Counted from the first letter of the stretch, positions 46,318 to 56,325 are shown. The stretch is 64,000 bases of DNA from Microbulbifer guangxiensis (GCF_021729075.1 NZ_JAJSAQ010000001.1:877997-941996); one strand, 5' to 3'. Numbers and translations: made by a program. The notes: generated by a model not told the origin, from the sequence alone.

Positions 46318-49245
46318 ATGCACACAGAGACAGGGCGCTCTCAGTCCGTGCCTTCAGAAAAGCCGGGCACTACCAAGGAACAGGCCGACAGCTCTTCACT
46401 GACTGCCACGGCACCGGGCCAGATTCGCGTCATCAAGCGCAACGGCACCGTAGTCCCTTACGACGACAGCAAAATCTCCGTTGCTGTCACCAAGGCATTC
46501 CTCGCGGTCGAGGGCGGCACTGCCGCGGCCTCCAGCCGCATCCACGACCAGGTGCAGGAACTGGTGGGCCAGATCTCCGCCACCTTCAAGCGTCGCATGC
46601 CTTCCGGTGGCACGATCCACATCGAGGAAATCCAGGACCAGGTGGAACTGGCGCTGATGCGCTCCGGGGCCCACAAGGTCGCCCGCGATTACGTTCTCTA
46701 CCGTGAGGAGCACGCCCGCCTGCGCGCCGAGAAAGAGCAGCAGAAGAAAGCGGCAGCCCAGCCGGCCGATACCCACCCCAGCATCCGCGTGAAGCTGGAA
46801 GACGGCAGCCTGGTGCCGCTGGACATGGAGCGCCTGCGCACCATCGTCAGCGAAGCCTGTGAGGGCCTGAAGGATGTCGATGGCGACGTCATCCTCAACG
46901 AGGCACTGAAGAACCTCTACGACGGCGTTTCCGAAAACGACATCAACACTGCGCTGGTGATCACCGCGCGCACCCTGGTGGAGCAGGAGCCGAACTACAC
47001 CTACGCCACCGCCAGCCTACTGCTGGACAAGCTGCGCTCCGAGGCCCTGCGTTTCCTCGGCGTCGCCGAGCGCGCCACCGCCCATGAGATGGCCGAGCTC
47101 TACGCCGCCGCCCTGCCCGCCTATGTGGAAAAGGGTATCGAACTGGAACTGCTGGATCCTGCACTCGCTACCTTCGACCTGGAGAAGCTGGGTGCAGCCA
47201 TCAAGAGCGAGCGCGATCACCAGTTCACCTACCTGGGCCTGCAGACCCTGTATGACCGCTACTTCCTGCACAGCGATGACACCCGTTTTGAGCTGCCGCA
47301 GATCTTCTTCATGCGCGTCGCCATGGGCCTCGCCATCAATGAGGAAGACAAGAACGAGCGCGCGATCGAGTTCTACAGCCTGCTGAGCTCTTTTGACTAC
47401 ATGAGCTCCACCCCGACCCTGTTCAACGCCGGCACCCTGCGCCCGCAGCTGTCCTCCTGCTACCTGACCACGGTACCGGACGACCTGCACGGCATTTACG
47501 GCGCTATCCAGGACAACGCCATGCTGTCCAAGTGGGCCGGCGGCCTGGGTAACGACTGGACGCCTGTGCGTTCGCTGGGCTCCTACATCAAGGGCACCAA
47601 CGGCAAGTCCCAGGGCGTGGTCCCATTCCTGAAAGTCGCCAACGACACCGCGGTAGCGGTGAACCAGGGCGGCAAGCGCAAGGGCGCTGTCTGTGCCTAC
47701 CTGGAAACCTGGCACCTGGATATCGAGGAGTTCCTCGAACTGCGCAAGAACACCGGTGACGACCGCCGCCGTACCCACGACATGAACACCGCCAACTGGG
47801 TACCGGACCTGTTCATGAAGCGTGTATTCGAGGACAAGGAGTGGACCCTGTTCTCCCCGGCCACCTGCCCGGATCTGCACGACCTGTTCGGCACCGCGTT
47901 TGAAGAGCGCTACGAGCACTACGAGAAGCTGGCCGCCGAAGGCAAGCTGAAGCTGCACAAGAAAGTCCGCGCGGTCGACCTGTGGCGCAAGATGCTCGGC
48001 ATGCTGTTCGAGACCGGCCACCCCTGGATCACCTTCAAGGACAGCTGCAACCTGCGCAGCCCGCAGCAGCACGCCGGTGTCGTGCACAGCTCCAACCTGT
48101 GCACCGAGATCACCCTGAACACCAAGGCGAACGAAGAGATCGCAGTTTGTAACCTGGGCTCCGTGAACCTGGCACAGCACATCGGTGAAGACGGCAAGCT
48201 GGACCAGGCCAAGCTGGCCAAGACCGTGAAGACCGCGGTGCGCATGCTCGATAACGTCATCGACATCAACTACTACTCCGTGGAAACCGCGCGCGCCTCC
48301 AACATGCGTCACCGCCCGGTGGGCCTGGGCCTGATGGGCTTCCAGGATGCGCTGTACAAGGCCGGCATCTCCTACGCTAGCGACGAAGCGGTTGCCTTCG
48401 CCGATACCTCCATGGAGGCCATCAGCTTTGAGGCCATCTCCGCTTCCAGCGACCTGGCAGCAGAGCGCGGCAAGTACCAGAGCTACGACGGCTCACTGTG
48501 GAGCAAGGGCATCCTGCCGCTGGACAGCATCAAGATCCTGAGCGAGCAGCGCGGCGAGCAGTTCATCGAGCAGGACACCGGCAGTACGCTGGACTGGGAC
48601 AGCCTGCGCAAGAAAGTTTCCAAGCAGGGCATGCGTAACTCCAACGTGATGGCGATCGCCCCGACCGCGACCATCGCCAACATTACCGGCGTATCCCAGT
48701 CCATCGAGCCGACGTACCAGAACCTGTACGTGAAATCGAACCTGTCCGGCGAGTTCACCGTGGTGAACCCCTACCTGGTCCACGACCTGAAAGATCGCGG
48801 CCTGTGGGACAAGGTGATGGTCAACGACCTGAAGTACTACGAAGGCTCCGTGCAGAAGATCGACCGCGTACCGGCCGACCTGAAAGCCAAGTACGCCACC
48901 GCGTTCGAGGTGGAGCCGCGCTGGATCGTGGATGCCGCCAGCCGTCGCCAGAAGTGGATCGACCAGGCGCAGTCCCTGAACCTGTATATCGCCGGCGCCG
49001 ACGGCCGCAAACTGGACCTGACCTACCGCATGGCCTGGTACCGCGGTCTGAAAACCACTTACTACCTGCGCGCCCTCGCTGCCACCAGCACGGAAAAATC
49101 CACCGTGAATGGCGGTACCCTGAACGCGGTAAGTGCAAGCGGTGGCAACGGTGCGGCGGCAGCCGCCCCGGCAGCAAAGCCGCAAGCGGCTCCGGTTCCC
49201 CAGGCCTGTTCCCTGGACGACCCGGACTGTGAGGCCTGTCAGTAA
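46318..49245 (+). CDS. nrdA: Class Ia ribonucleotide reductase, large subunit
   Basis: A 975-residue R1 subunit that reduces ribonucleotides. The start MHTETGRSQ has GCGGAGA upstream; a longer start at 46183 is rejected. Two ATP-cone domains are visible at the N-terminus (about 38–140 and 155–245). The catalytic core has SSCYLTTVPDDL, SNLCTEITLN and the active-site glycine/radical region. The C-terminus ends in a reducible CxxC (DCEACQ). Two ATP cones match Pseudomonas NrdA. NrdR and DnaA sites lie upstream; nrdB follows after 407 bp. Confidence 0.96.
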   Translation: MHTETGRSQSVPSEKPGTTKEQADSSSLTATAPGQIRVIKRNGTVVPYDDSKISVAVTKAFLAVEGGTAAASSRIHDQVQELVGQISATFKRRMPSGGTIHIEEIQDQVELALMRSGAHKVARDYVLYREEHARLRAEKEQQKKAAAQPADTHPSIRVKLEDGSLVPLDMERLRTIVSEACEGLKDVDGDVILNEALKNLYDGVSENDINTALVITARTLVEQEPNYTYATASLLLDKLRSEALRFLGVAERATAHEMAELYAAALPAYVEKGIELELLDPALATFDLEKLGAAIKSERDHQFTYLGLQTLYDRYFLHSDDTRFELPQIFFMRVAMGLAINEEDKNERAIEFYSLLSSFDYMSSTPTLFNAGTLRPQLSSCYLTTVPDDLHGIYGAIQDNAMLSKWAGGLGNDWTPVRSLGSYIKGTNGKSQGVVPFLKVANDTAVAVNQGGKRKGAVCAYLETWHLDIEEFLELRKNTGDDRRRTHDMNTANWVPDLFMKRVFEDKEWTLFSPATCPDLHDLFGTAFEERYEHYEKLAAEGKLKLHKKVRAVDLWRKMLGMLFETGHPWITFKDSCNLRSPQQHAGVVHSSNLCTEITLNTKANEEIAVCNLGSVNLAQHIGEDGKLDQAKLAKTVKTAVRMLDNVIDINYYSVETARASNMRHRPVGLGLMGFQDALYKAGISYASDEAVAFADTSMEAISFEAISASSDLAAERGKYQSYDGSLWSKGILPLDSIKILSEQRGEQFIEQDTGSTLDWDSLRKKVSKQGMRNSNVMAIAPTATIANITGVSQSIEPTYQNLYVKSNLSGEFTVVNPYLVHDLKDRGLWDKVMVNDLKYYEGSVQKIDRVPADLKAKYATAFEVEPRWIVDAASRRQKWIDQAQSLNLYIAGADGRKLDLTYRMAWYRGLKTTYYLRALAATSTEKSTVNGGTLNAVSASGGNGAAAAAPAAKPQAAPVPQACSLDDPDCEACQ

Positions 49246-49345
49246 AACTCTCGGGGGAGAGCGTCGCAGCCGCTAAGCGGCCAAGACCAAGTGGTACATG
49301 CGGTTAATAAGGTAGCCGCAGGGACCACCAGCACCGGCCCCGGTC

Positions 49346-49374
49346 CCCGCCCTTCTCTGGGGAGAGAAGGCGGG
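49346..49374 (+). repeat. Hairpin in the nrdA–nrdB spacer
   Basis: CCTTCTCT / AGAGAAGG with a GGGG loop, extended by CCCG/CGGG across a one-base bulge. No T-run follows, so it looks like an mRNA stability or processing element rather than a terminator. A second small hairpin GCTGGCGC / GCGCCAGC is at 49514–49532. The rest of the 407 bp spacer shows no gene. Confidence 0.5.
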
Positions 49375-49652
49375 AATGGAAAAGACCGGGGTGCGGGTGC
49401 AACCAGGACAACCCGGAAAGCTGAAAAGATATAAAAAAGAACAACACACAATTGATCTGGCGCAGACGGTTCCGCGCCACTTTGAGAAAGAATCCTCTCA
49501 CAGGAACCGGGAAGCTGGCGCCTTGCGCCAGCGGACTGGATAAAGTTCTCAACCAATTTCGGGGATCGCGCTCTTGACTCAACAACGGGCAGCGGCAACA
49601 AATTCGAACACACACAAACGTTCTTACGTTTCAAAGACGGAAGGCAGACAAT

Positions 49653-50921
49653 ATGCTTAGCTGGGACGACTTCGAACAACCGTCACAACAACAGAAGAAA
49701 AGCGCCGAACCGCGACCGGCGCCGGAAACGCTGCAACAAGAAGTATCCGAACCGGCTGTCTCTTATGAGAGCCACAGCGCACCGGCGTCGCCCGCGGCCC
49801 AATCCACTGTGACCACCGCGCCGGCCTCCGACGCCGTGGCCGCAGCCCGGGCCGCCGTAGCTGACCTGGACCCGGCTCCGGGTCTGGAAGAGCTGGAAAT
49901 GGGTGCCGCCCGTATCCAGGTGGACGAAAAGCGCATCATCAACTGCCGCGCCGACCTGAACCAGCTGGTACCGTTCAAGTACGACTGGGCCTGGCAGAAA
50001 TACCTGGATGGCTGCGCCAACCACTGGATGCCGCAGGAAGTGAACATGAACAAAGACGTGTCCATGTGGAAAGACCCCGAGGGTCTGACCGAGGACGAGC
50101 GTCGCATCGTGGAATACTCCCTGGGCTACTTCTCCACTGCCGACTCCCTGGTGGCAAACAACCTGGTGCTGGCCATCTACCGCCACATCACCAACCCGGA
50201 GTGCCGCCAGTACCTGCTGCGCCAGTCCTTCGAGGAAGCCATCCACACCCACGCCTACCAGTACTGCGTGGAGTCCCTGGGCATGGACGAAGGCGAAGTG
50301 TTCAACATGTACCGCGAAGTCCCGAGCGTGGCCAAGAAAGCTGCCTGGAGCCTCAAGCACACCCAGGCCATCGGCGACCCGAACTTCAAGACCGGCTCTG
50401 TGGAAACCGACCAGGAGCTGCTGCGCAACCTGATCGCCTTCTACGCCGTCACCGAGGGGATCTTCTTCTACTGCGGCTTCACCCAGATCCTGTCCATGGG
50501 TCGCCGCAACAAGATGACCGGCGTTGCCGAGCAGTTCCAGTACATCCTGCGTGACGAGTCCATGCACCTGAACTTCGGCATCGACGTCATCAACCAGATC
50601 AAGCTGGAAAACCCGCACCTGTGGACCGCCGAGTTCCAGCAGGAAGTGACCCAGATGATCCTGGAAGGCATGGAGCTGGAAGTGGCCTACGCCCGCGACA
50701 CCATGCCCCGCGGCGTACTGGGCATGAACGCGAACATGATGGAGGAATACCTCCACTTCATCGCCAACCGCCGTCTGAGCCAGCTGGGCCTGAAGGAACA
50801 CTTCCCCGGCGCCCAGAACCCCTTCCCGTGGATGTCCGAGATCATGGACCTGCGCAAGGAGAAGAACTTCTTCGAAACGCGGGTTATTGAATACCAGACG
50901 GGTGGTGCGCTGCAGTGGTAA
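49653..50921 (+). CDS. nrdB: Class Ia ribonucleotide reductase, small subunit
   Basis: A 422-residue R2 subunit carrying the diiron centre and tyrosyl radical. After a variable N-terminus (Gln/Ala/Pro-rich, about 1–85) the R2 core begins near [21 protein letters not shown]. Iron ligand and radical regions are seen in [19 protein letters not shown], where the Tyr is probably the radical site, and in [14 protein letters not shown]. The ATG has GGAAGG upstream. A strong terminator follows. It is the partner of NrdA. Confidence 0.95.
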   Translation: MLSWDDFEQPSQQQKKSAEPRPAPETLQQEVSEPAVSYESHSAPASPAAQSTVTTAPASDAVAAARAAVADLDPAPGLEELEMGAARIQVDEKRIINCRADLNQLVPFKYDWAWQKYLDGCANHWMPQEVNMNKDVSMWKDPEGLTEDERRIVEYSLGYFSTADSLVANNLVLAIYRHITNPECRQYLLRQSFEEAIHTHAYQYCVESLGMDEGEVFNMYREVPSVAKKAAWSLKHTQAIGDPNFKTGSVETDQELLRNLIAFYAVTEGIFFYCGFTQILSMGRRNKMTGVAEQFQYILRDESMHLNFGIDVINQIKLENPHLWTAEFQQEVTQMILEGMELEVAYARDTMPRGVLGMNANMMEEYLHFIANRRLSQLGLKEHFPGAQNPFPWMSEIMDLRKEKNFFETRVIEYQTGGALQW

Positions 50922-50993
50922 CAGGAACTACCAAGAAGTAAGAAAGCAAGGACAACTACAACAAGTAGTCGCTCACAGGAAGAGAGGTTTTGA

Positions 50994-51018
50994 AAGCGGG
51001 CGAAAGCCCGCTTTTTTT
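50994..51018 (+). terminator. terminator after nrdB
   Basis: AGCGGGC-GAAA-GCCCGCT with a T-run to 51018. It is 73 bp after the nrdB stop. Confidence 0.93.
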
Positions 51019-51117
51019 ATCTGCGGGAAAAGTCCCCTGGACCGACCTCAGCTCCCAAATAGCACCAGAGCAACGGTCCACCAGAGCCCGGAAATACCCG
51101 ACAGAGAAATCCATCGA

Positions 51118-51570
51118 ATGCACACGGACGAGATTGCAGACTACCTCGCCAGTCATTATGAGGGGCTGATTCCAGTTGACGCCTGGGGGGAGCGATCATT
51201 CTTTTACAACCCAGAAAAAAGACTACCCCGGGGCATTTACTTTGCCACACTCAAGGAAAAGGACGGCGAAAACGATCGTGCCTCCGACCTTGGCCGGGAG
51301 GGCGTATTCCGTTTTAACTTTGGCATCAGCAGGGCAACTTACGAGTCTGTTCTGGGTCCAAAACCGTCCAGGCCTGTTGCGGGCGGCGTGGTGGATACTG
51401 GACACGACTTTCGACGGCTCAACACGCTCATGCCCCACCCGGTCTATGGTTGGATGTCGTGGGTGTGCATCCTCAACCCCGAGCGGGGCTCTTTTGAAAA
51501 TCTCCTGCCGCTGCTGGAAGAATCCTACGCTCTGGCTGTTCGCAAATATGAGAAGCGGATAAGGAGTTAG
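51118..51570 (+). CDS. DUF6194 family protein
   Basis: The 150-residue protein starts MHTDEIADYLASHYEGL; an in-frame start at 50887 would run through the nrdB end and terminator, so it is rejected. Family-like segments are LPRGIYFATLKEKDGEND, FRFNFGISRATYESVLG and HPVYGWMSWVCILNP. DUF6194 proteins are small and uncharacterised, often in accessory regions. No catalytic motif is evident. The stop TAG is followed in the same frame by 80 further open codons (see next entry). Confidence 0.72.
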   Translation: MHTDEIADYLASHYEGLIPVDAWGERSFFYNPEKRLPRGIYFATLKEKDGENDRASDLGREGVFRFNFGISRATYESVLGPKPSRPVAGGVVDTGHDFRRLNTLMPHPVYGWMSWVCILNPERGSFENLLPLLEESYALAVRKYEKRIRS

Positions 51571-51813
51571 GATGCGCCCCCCTGCCCCGCGCACCAATGG
51601 GTTAAAGATGGACGAAATCAAGCATGTGCGCTCACCAATGTAGCAAGGGCGCTGCTGGAACGGGCCATTGGCGTCATCTACCGACCGGAGACGGAGCGCC
51701 AGAGCCACAATCTTTATGTGGATATTTGCGCCCGGTTCGATGTGGCTGTGTACCTGGATGAGACCACCGCACTCGCCCCCCGATCTCACCGAGGGCGGGG
51801 AGCCGCCGGATAG
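51571..51813 (+). pseudogene. Protein-like fragment in frame with the DUF6194 gene
   Basis: After the DUF6194 stop, the same frame stays open for 80 codons to TAG at 51811. It reads like real protein in places (TNVARALLERAIGVIYRPE and LYVDICARFDVAVYLDE) but has no start codon or ribosome site. I do not recognise it; it may be a decayed gene remnant. The rest of the gap to 51945 shows nothing clear. Confidence 0.4.
51594..51624 (+). repeat. Copy of the 5' end of the NYN gene
   Basis: Matches 52496–52526 at 26 of 31 positions, including ATGGACGAAATCAA. In the second place this is the start of the NYN-domain gene; here it opens a short frame (MDEIKHVRSPM) that stops after 11 codons. Looks like a truncated duplicate. 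Confidence 0.55.
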
Positions 51814-51945
51814 CCTGTCGTTCAGAATTTAAGCTGCCGCACCCGGATGAGCAGCCCGCCAGGCTTGGAGAAGTCCCAAAACACCTTTCTACAATCCCTG
51901 GGGGAAGGTATAAATTCCGATATGACAGGCAACCCATAACAATCC

Positions 51946-52437
51946 GTGGCTCCCGTGCAACAGTTTAATACCCGATTTACGCTATCCCGCGAATACCTGG
52001 CCGAGTGTTTCGACCAGTCTTTACCACACGGTAAAGGTGCCAAGCCCAACTACCTGTTCCCGCTGTTACTATTTGCTGCCGGTGCAGGCTTACTGTCGTT
52101 CACCGAGCAGCCCAGGGTCGCCAGTTACATGCTGATCGCTTTAGCGATTCTGGAGCTGCTGCATATTCGATTCCGGCGCGCCTGGTGGTTGACACGGCAG
52201 ATGTGGGGCAAGGGTGCCGGCGGCGAAGTGAAATTGACGGTGGATGATGAAGGCATCCAGACCCAGAGCACCCATACGAAAACAGCGCTATCGTGGTCTG
52301 ATATAGAGCACGTCATTGAAACCGACTTGGGACTGATTCTGGTGGCTAAATCCGGCGGCCGGCAGTACTTGTCCAAATCGCTGTTTCCGGCCGACTTGGT
52401 GCCCAAAATCATTGCCAGGGCCAATGGGGAAATTTGA
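51946..52437 (+). CDS. YcxB-like membrane protein
   Basis: The 163-residue protein has two TM segments at about 37–75 (LFPLLLFAAGAGLLSF, ASYMLIALAILELL) and a C-terminal YcxB-type domain (VKLTVDDEGIQTQSTHTKTALSW … LFPADLVPKII). GTG start at 51946 is tentative; another GTG 9 bp later is equally possible and neither has a clear ribosome site. YcxB proteins have no known function. It precedes the NYN gene by 72 bp. Confidence 0.7.
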   Translation: MAPVQQFNTRFTLSREYLAECFDQSLPHGKGAKPNYLFPLLLFAAGAGLLSFTEQPRVASYMLIALAILELLHIRFRRAWWLTRQMWGKGAGGEVKLTVDDEGIQTQSTHTKTALSWSDIEHVIETDLGLILVAKSGGRQYLSKSLFPADLVPKIIARANGEI

Positions 52438-52509
52438 ACCTACTTCAGGCACACGGCCGGGTGAATTCGTACACAGCTTCCCCAAACTCGCTACACCCAT
52501 GGATTCAAA

Positions 52510-53226
52510 ATGGACGAAATCAAACAGAAGATTGCGCTATTCATCGACGCCGACAATGCCCCGGCCGGCAAGTTTGAGGATGTACTGAGCGAGGTGGCCA
52601 AATACGGCGTGGTCACCATCCGCAAGGCCTATGGAAACTGGAAGTCACCGACTCTGAGGCCCTGGGAGGAACTACTGCATGAACATGCGATTCAGCCGAT
52701 ACAACAATACGATCTGACCAAAGGAAAGAACGCCTCAGATATCGCCCTGGTAATCGATGCGATGGATGTCATGTATACCAAAGATATCGACGTGATGTGC
52801 TTCATCTCATCGGATTGTGACTTTACACCGATGGTGACCAGGGCGCTGGCAGAGGGCAAGGTGGTTCTTGGTTTTGGCGAACGCAAGACACCATCGCCTT
52901 TCGTGAACGCCTGCTCCAAGTTCCTCTTTCTCGACCAATCCGAAGTGGTCAAAGAAAAGAGTGGCGAAAAACGCAAGAACATCAAGTCGGATGCCAAGCT
53001 GATTACCCTGCTCAGGCATGCCATCGAAGCCACCGAGGACGATGATGGTTGGGCAGAACTCGGCGCCGTCGGCTCCAACATCTCCAACCGGACTTCATTC
53101 GACTGCCGTAACTACGGTTTCAAGAACCTGAGCAGTCTGTTCCGGGCCATCGACCTGTTCGAATTGAAACGCGGCCAGGGCAAGTCATACTTGGTCAGGG
53201 ATACGAGGCGAAGTAAGAAAAGCTGA
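52510..53226 (+). CDS. NYN-domain nuclease-like protein with OST-HTH domain
   Basis: A 238-residue protein. The N-terminal NYN (PIN-like) domain has acidic residues at Asp13 and Asp15 (LFIDADNAP), a further Asp in GKNASDIALVIDAMD, and FISSDCDFTPMV, consistent with a metal-dependent RNase site. The C-terminal region from about 155 (LITLLRHAIEATEDDDGWAELGAVG) fits an OST-HTH/LOTUS domain. This NYN-plus-OST-HTH pairing occurs in bacterial homologues of eukaryotic RNA regulators. Target and role unknown. The 5' end is duplicated at 51594–51624. Confidence 0.88.
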   Translation: MDEIKQKIALFIDADNAPAGKFEDVLSEVAKYGVVTIRKAYGNWKSPTLRPWEELLHEHAIQPIQQYDLTKGKNASDIALVIDAMDVMYTKDIDVMCFISSDCDFTPMVTRALAEGKVVLGFGERKTPSPFVNACSKFLFLDQSEVVKEKSGEKRKNIKSDAKLITLLRHAIEATEDDDGWAELGAVGSNISNRTSFDCRNYGFKNLSSLFRAIDLFELKRGQGKSYLVRDTRRSKKS

Positions 53227-53311
53227 TTACATCGCGTCGATTGGTTGGCATTGAATCCTCAAATCTAATAGCTGCCAAAATTTCACCCGGGACTTATTTC
53301 GGTTTTATATC

Positions 53312-53995
53312 TTACATAGCGGCTTTCTTCGCCAGAAATATCGTGTGCCGCGCCCCCTTCCCGGGACGCTCGCGCACGGTCTTGACCTCGACTTTAAAAC
53401 CGGCTTTCTTCAGCCGATTGACGTAATGAGTATCCGGCCCCGCCGACCACACCGCCAGCATGCCGCCCAGCGTCAGGCTCTCGTAGATACAGCTGGTACC
53501 CTCGAGGGAATACAGCCAGTTGTTGTCGCTTTGGGTCAGACCTTCGGGCCCGTTATCCACATCCAGCAGTATGGCGTCATAATCGCTGTCGCCCTTCTCA
53601 AGTAGCACAGCAACGTCGCCGATATAGACCTGAACACGGCTGTCGTCCAGTGGCCGGCCGGCGCAGCTGCCCAAGGGCCCGCGGTTCCACTCCACCACCT
53701 CGGGGATCAGGTCGGCGACGATGACTTCTGCATCGTCTGGCAGCACCTCAAGCGCGGCTGCAAGCGTATAGCCCATGCCCATGCCACCCACCACCACACG
53801 AGCATTCGTATGTTTCTTCAGATGGGCGCAGCCCAGCAGCGACAGCTCCCGCTCGCTGTTGAAGCGGCGGCTATTCATCAGTTCGCCACGTGGGCCACTC
53901 AGTGAGATAGAAAACTCCTGATCACGCTGGCGTAGGGTAAGGATGCCGCCGTTATTGGGAATCTGGGCAGTGCCGAGTTCGATCCAGGGTTTCAT
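53312..53995 (-). CDS. Spermidine synthase-like methyltransferase-fold protein
   Basis: The 227-residue protein has a Rossmann core with VVVGGMGMGYTLAAALEVLP (the SAM/dcSAM loop), EVIVADLIPEVVEWNRG, and the polyamine-like acidic segment YDAILLDVDNGPEGL. It resembles the truncated spermidine-synthase-like proteins common in bacteria, which lack the N-terminal domain and are not proven polyamine enzymes. Minus strand, between the NYN gene and the DMT transporter; no polyamine gene is near. Confidence 0.8.
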   Translation of the reverse strand: MKPWIELGTAQIPNNGGILTLRQRDQEFSISLSGPRGELMNSRRFNSERELSLLGCAHLKKHTNARVVVGGMGMGYTLAAALEVLPDDAEVIVADLIPEVVEWNRGPLGSCAGRPLDDSRVQVYIGDVAVLLEKGDSDYDAILLDVDNGPEGLTQSDNNWLYSLEGTSCIYESLTLGGMLAVWSAGPDTHYVNRLKKAGFKVEVKTVRERPGKGARHTIFLAKKAAM

Positions 53996-54218
53996 AGCGC
54001 GGGCTCATGGGGAGATCAGAGGGACCAGAACTAGTGATTCTACGTCAACAACATCTGAACCAGTAGGGTGCTGTGCACAACCCCTGAAACATCCTACGCT
54101 CAGGATCTGCACCGCGGCATCCAATCTGTCATGCCGAAAGTGATTCTGGCCATTTGTGGGAAGCACCCCCGAAGTGTGCTGTAGTGTACTGAAAATATTG
54201 CCTTCAAGGAGATGTCAG

Positions 54219-55109
54219 GTGGCTGGTGCCAGTGCAGCTCTCGTGGCCCTGGCAGCGATGTGCTGGGGGCTCTCCGGCGGTATTGCCGGCATGCTGATAG
54301 CCGATGGCTGGAACCCGTTAGTCGTCTCATTCTTCCGTGGAGCGATCGGCTTCGTGCTGTTCTTTGCCTGGCTGCTAATTCGGCGTGATTACACAGGGTT
54401 GGGCGATAGCCGGTTGTGGTTCTGGTCCGTGCTTGCCGGACTCGGGGTTTCCGGTAACTTTGCCTTCTATTTCATCAGCATCGCCTATAGCGGCGTCGCC
54501 GTTGCCGTAACATTGATGTACAGTGCGCCAGTGATTGTATATCTCGTATCGTTTGCGCTCCGGCTTGAACAGCCCTCGCCAATAAAACTTATGGCGATCG
54601 CCTCGGTAATGCTCGGTATCCTGTTGCTGACACAGGTCTATGAGTCCGGTCGTGATGGCATCGCCCTTCCAGGTATTGCCACCGGGCTGCTGGCAGGGCT
54701 CTCCTACGCGGTGTTTATTTTCAGCTTCCAATATGCAGCTCCACGCGGCAACCCTCGCGCTGTGCTCACGATTGCCTTTGCCATGGTTGCCCTTAGCCTT
54801 GTTTGGCCTGCAGGTACTGATCTGTCCCTTGCCATGCTCGATGGAAAAGCCCTGCCATCACTTTTGCTACTCGGTGTCCTCGGCTCCGGCTTGTCATTTT
54901 TCTTTTTTGTGATCGCTCTGAAGCACATCACCCCTACGGTGGCTGCCGTTTTAGCGATGGTCGAGCCAGTTACCGCCTCGCTTTTTGGGTTACTGGTTTT
55001 GGATGAAAACCTGACTACACCGCAGGTCGTGGGTATGGCTTTAATATTGTTTACGGTGACTGCGTTGGTAATCCATTCCCGAACACGCCCTCTAAAAGAT
55101 GGTGGGTGA
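54219..55109 (+). CDS. EamA/DMT-family transporter
   Basis: A 296-residue inner-membrane protein with about ten TM helices and two EamA repeats, beginning VAGASAALVALAAMCWGLSG. GTG start is chosen because AAGGAGATGTCAG precedes it; an upstream in-frame GTG at 54156 would add 21 polar residues. The second repeat includes VVGMALILFTVTALVIH near the end. Substrate unknown; DMT proteins export metabolites or drugs. Flanked by small gaps on both sides. Confidence 0.85.
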   Translation: MAGASAALVALAAMCWGLSGGIAGMLIADGWNPLVVSFFRGAIGFVLFFAWLLIRRDYTGLGDSRLWFWSVLAGLGVSGNFAFYFISIAYSGVAVAVTLMYSAPVIVYLVSFALRLEQPSPIKLMAIASVMLGILLLTQVYESGRDGIALPGIATGLLAGLSYAVFIFSFQYAAPRGNPRAVLTIAFAMVALSLVWPAGTDLSLAMLDGKALPSLLLLGVLGSGLSFFFFVIALKHITPTVAAVLAMVEPVTASLFGLLVLDENLTTPQVVGMALILFTVTALVIHSRTRPLKDGG

Positions 55110-55354
55110 AGTAACCTCTCAGAATAATGACGGTCTTCATCTTTCAATGGAGTCCAAGCCAAATCGGCCGCCCCAATTGCCCATCCTGCCACGCCTACTC
55201 CTCAGGTAAAACCTGTCACTAATGCAATTCCAACCAGTTAATAGGAACTCGGCTTAACAAGCAGGAAAGATTGGCGCGCCCCTCCCCACTCATAAGCCGA
55301 ACTTATCTCAATTGCCATTATCATGGCGGGAATCAAGAACAATAAGGGGGCGTT

Positions 55355-56179
55355 ATGCCATATCGTCATGCAAGGTACTGGGTTAGCTTTGTCCTGATCG
55401 TCATTTTGGTCGGCTTTTGGGACAGCTATTTTACAACACTGAAAACAGTGCCACTTGCCTTCCATGCCCATGCGATAACGGCTCTTGCCTGGGTATTCCT
55501 TCTGCTACTTCAGGACTGGTCTATCCGCAGCCGGAGAAGAAATCTACATAGAATAGGTGGCACTCTTAGCCTTTTTTTGTTTCCATTCCTCATTGTCGGC
55601 TTTGTCATGATCATCAATATGACAGCAGCCAACTATGCGGCTAATGAAAATGAGATATTCCGCTTCCTTGGCCCAAGTTTCGCACTCTCGATGCTGATTG
55701 CCATCACTGCTTACCTGACGCTGTTCTACCTCGCCCTGAAACACCGCCGCAACACCCGGCTTCATGCGGGCTATATGCTCTCGACACCACTGGTCCTGTT
55801 CGAATCCCCGTTCAGCCGTGTGATTATGGGCATGATGCCCTTCCTGATCATCACGGGCTCTGAAATTCCTCAGCGCATATTGGATGCCATCGCCACTGCA
55901 ATGATGATATCTGCAGTATTTGGTTTACTGATGTACCTCCGTGACCGCAAGGGTGGGGTGCCTTTCCTCCTGGCCGCGATATTCCTGGTGATAGAGACAA
56001 TCTGCATCTACATGGGAACGCATATCCAGTGGGTTCGACAAGGTCTTGAGTACTACGCGCAAATACCGGCAGAATTGACTGTCGCTTCAGCTTTCCTGCT
56101 CGGCACTGCTGTCTCCTGGCTAGGCTGGAATGCTGCGAAAGGGCCTAAAGTGCAGGGAACGGCTGTGCTGCCCTCCTGA
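55355..56179 (+). CDS. Hypothetical multi-pass membrane protein
   Basis: A 274-residue protein with about seven TM segments (VSFVLIVILVGFWDSYFTTL first, ending in LLGTAVSWLGWNAAKG). A histidine-rich second segment (AFHAHAITALAWVFLLLLQDW) and a short basic loop RSRRRNLHRIGG recall heme- or quinone-binding membrane proteins, but I cannot name a family. AAGGGGG precedes the ATG. A second small membrane gene follows 146 bp later. Confidence 0.65.
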   Translation: MPYRHARYWVSFVLIVILVGFWDSYFTTLKTVPLAFHAHAITALAWVFLLLLQDWSIRSRRRNLHRIGGTLSLFLFPFLIVGFVMIINMTAANYAANENEIFRFLGPSFALSMLIAITAYLTLFYLALKHRRNTRLHAGYMLSTPLVLFESPFSRVIMGMMPFLIITGSEIPQRILDAIATAMMISAVFGLLMYLRDRKGGVPFLLAAIFLVIETICIYMGTHIQWVRQGLEYYAQIPAELTVASAFLLGTAVSWLGWNAAKGPKVQGTAVLPS

Positions 56180-56325
56180 GAACTGCGCCAGTGAATTTCT
56201 TCGCAGTAGCATCTGTAGTCAGACTATAGACGGGTGAGCCATGCAATTTGATAGTGGAATTGACGATTTTTCTGGATTCAGTCGTCACAATTTGAAGAAG
56301 AAGCGTATCCAAGAAAGGGCAAGTC

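Noticed and set aside
47017-48312. 431-codon frame on minus within nrdA
   Set aside because: Antisense shadow; NrdA motifs run through the plus-strand frame without a break.
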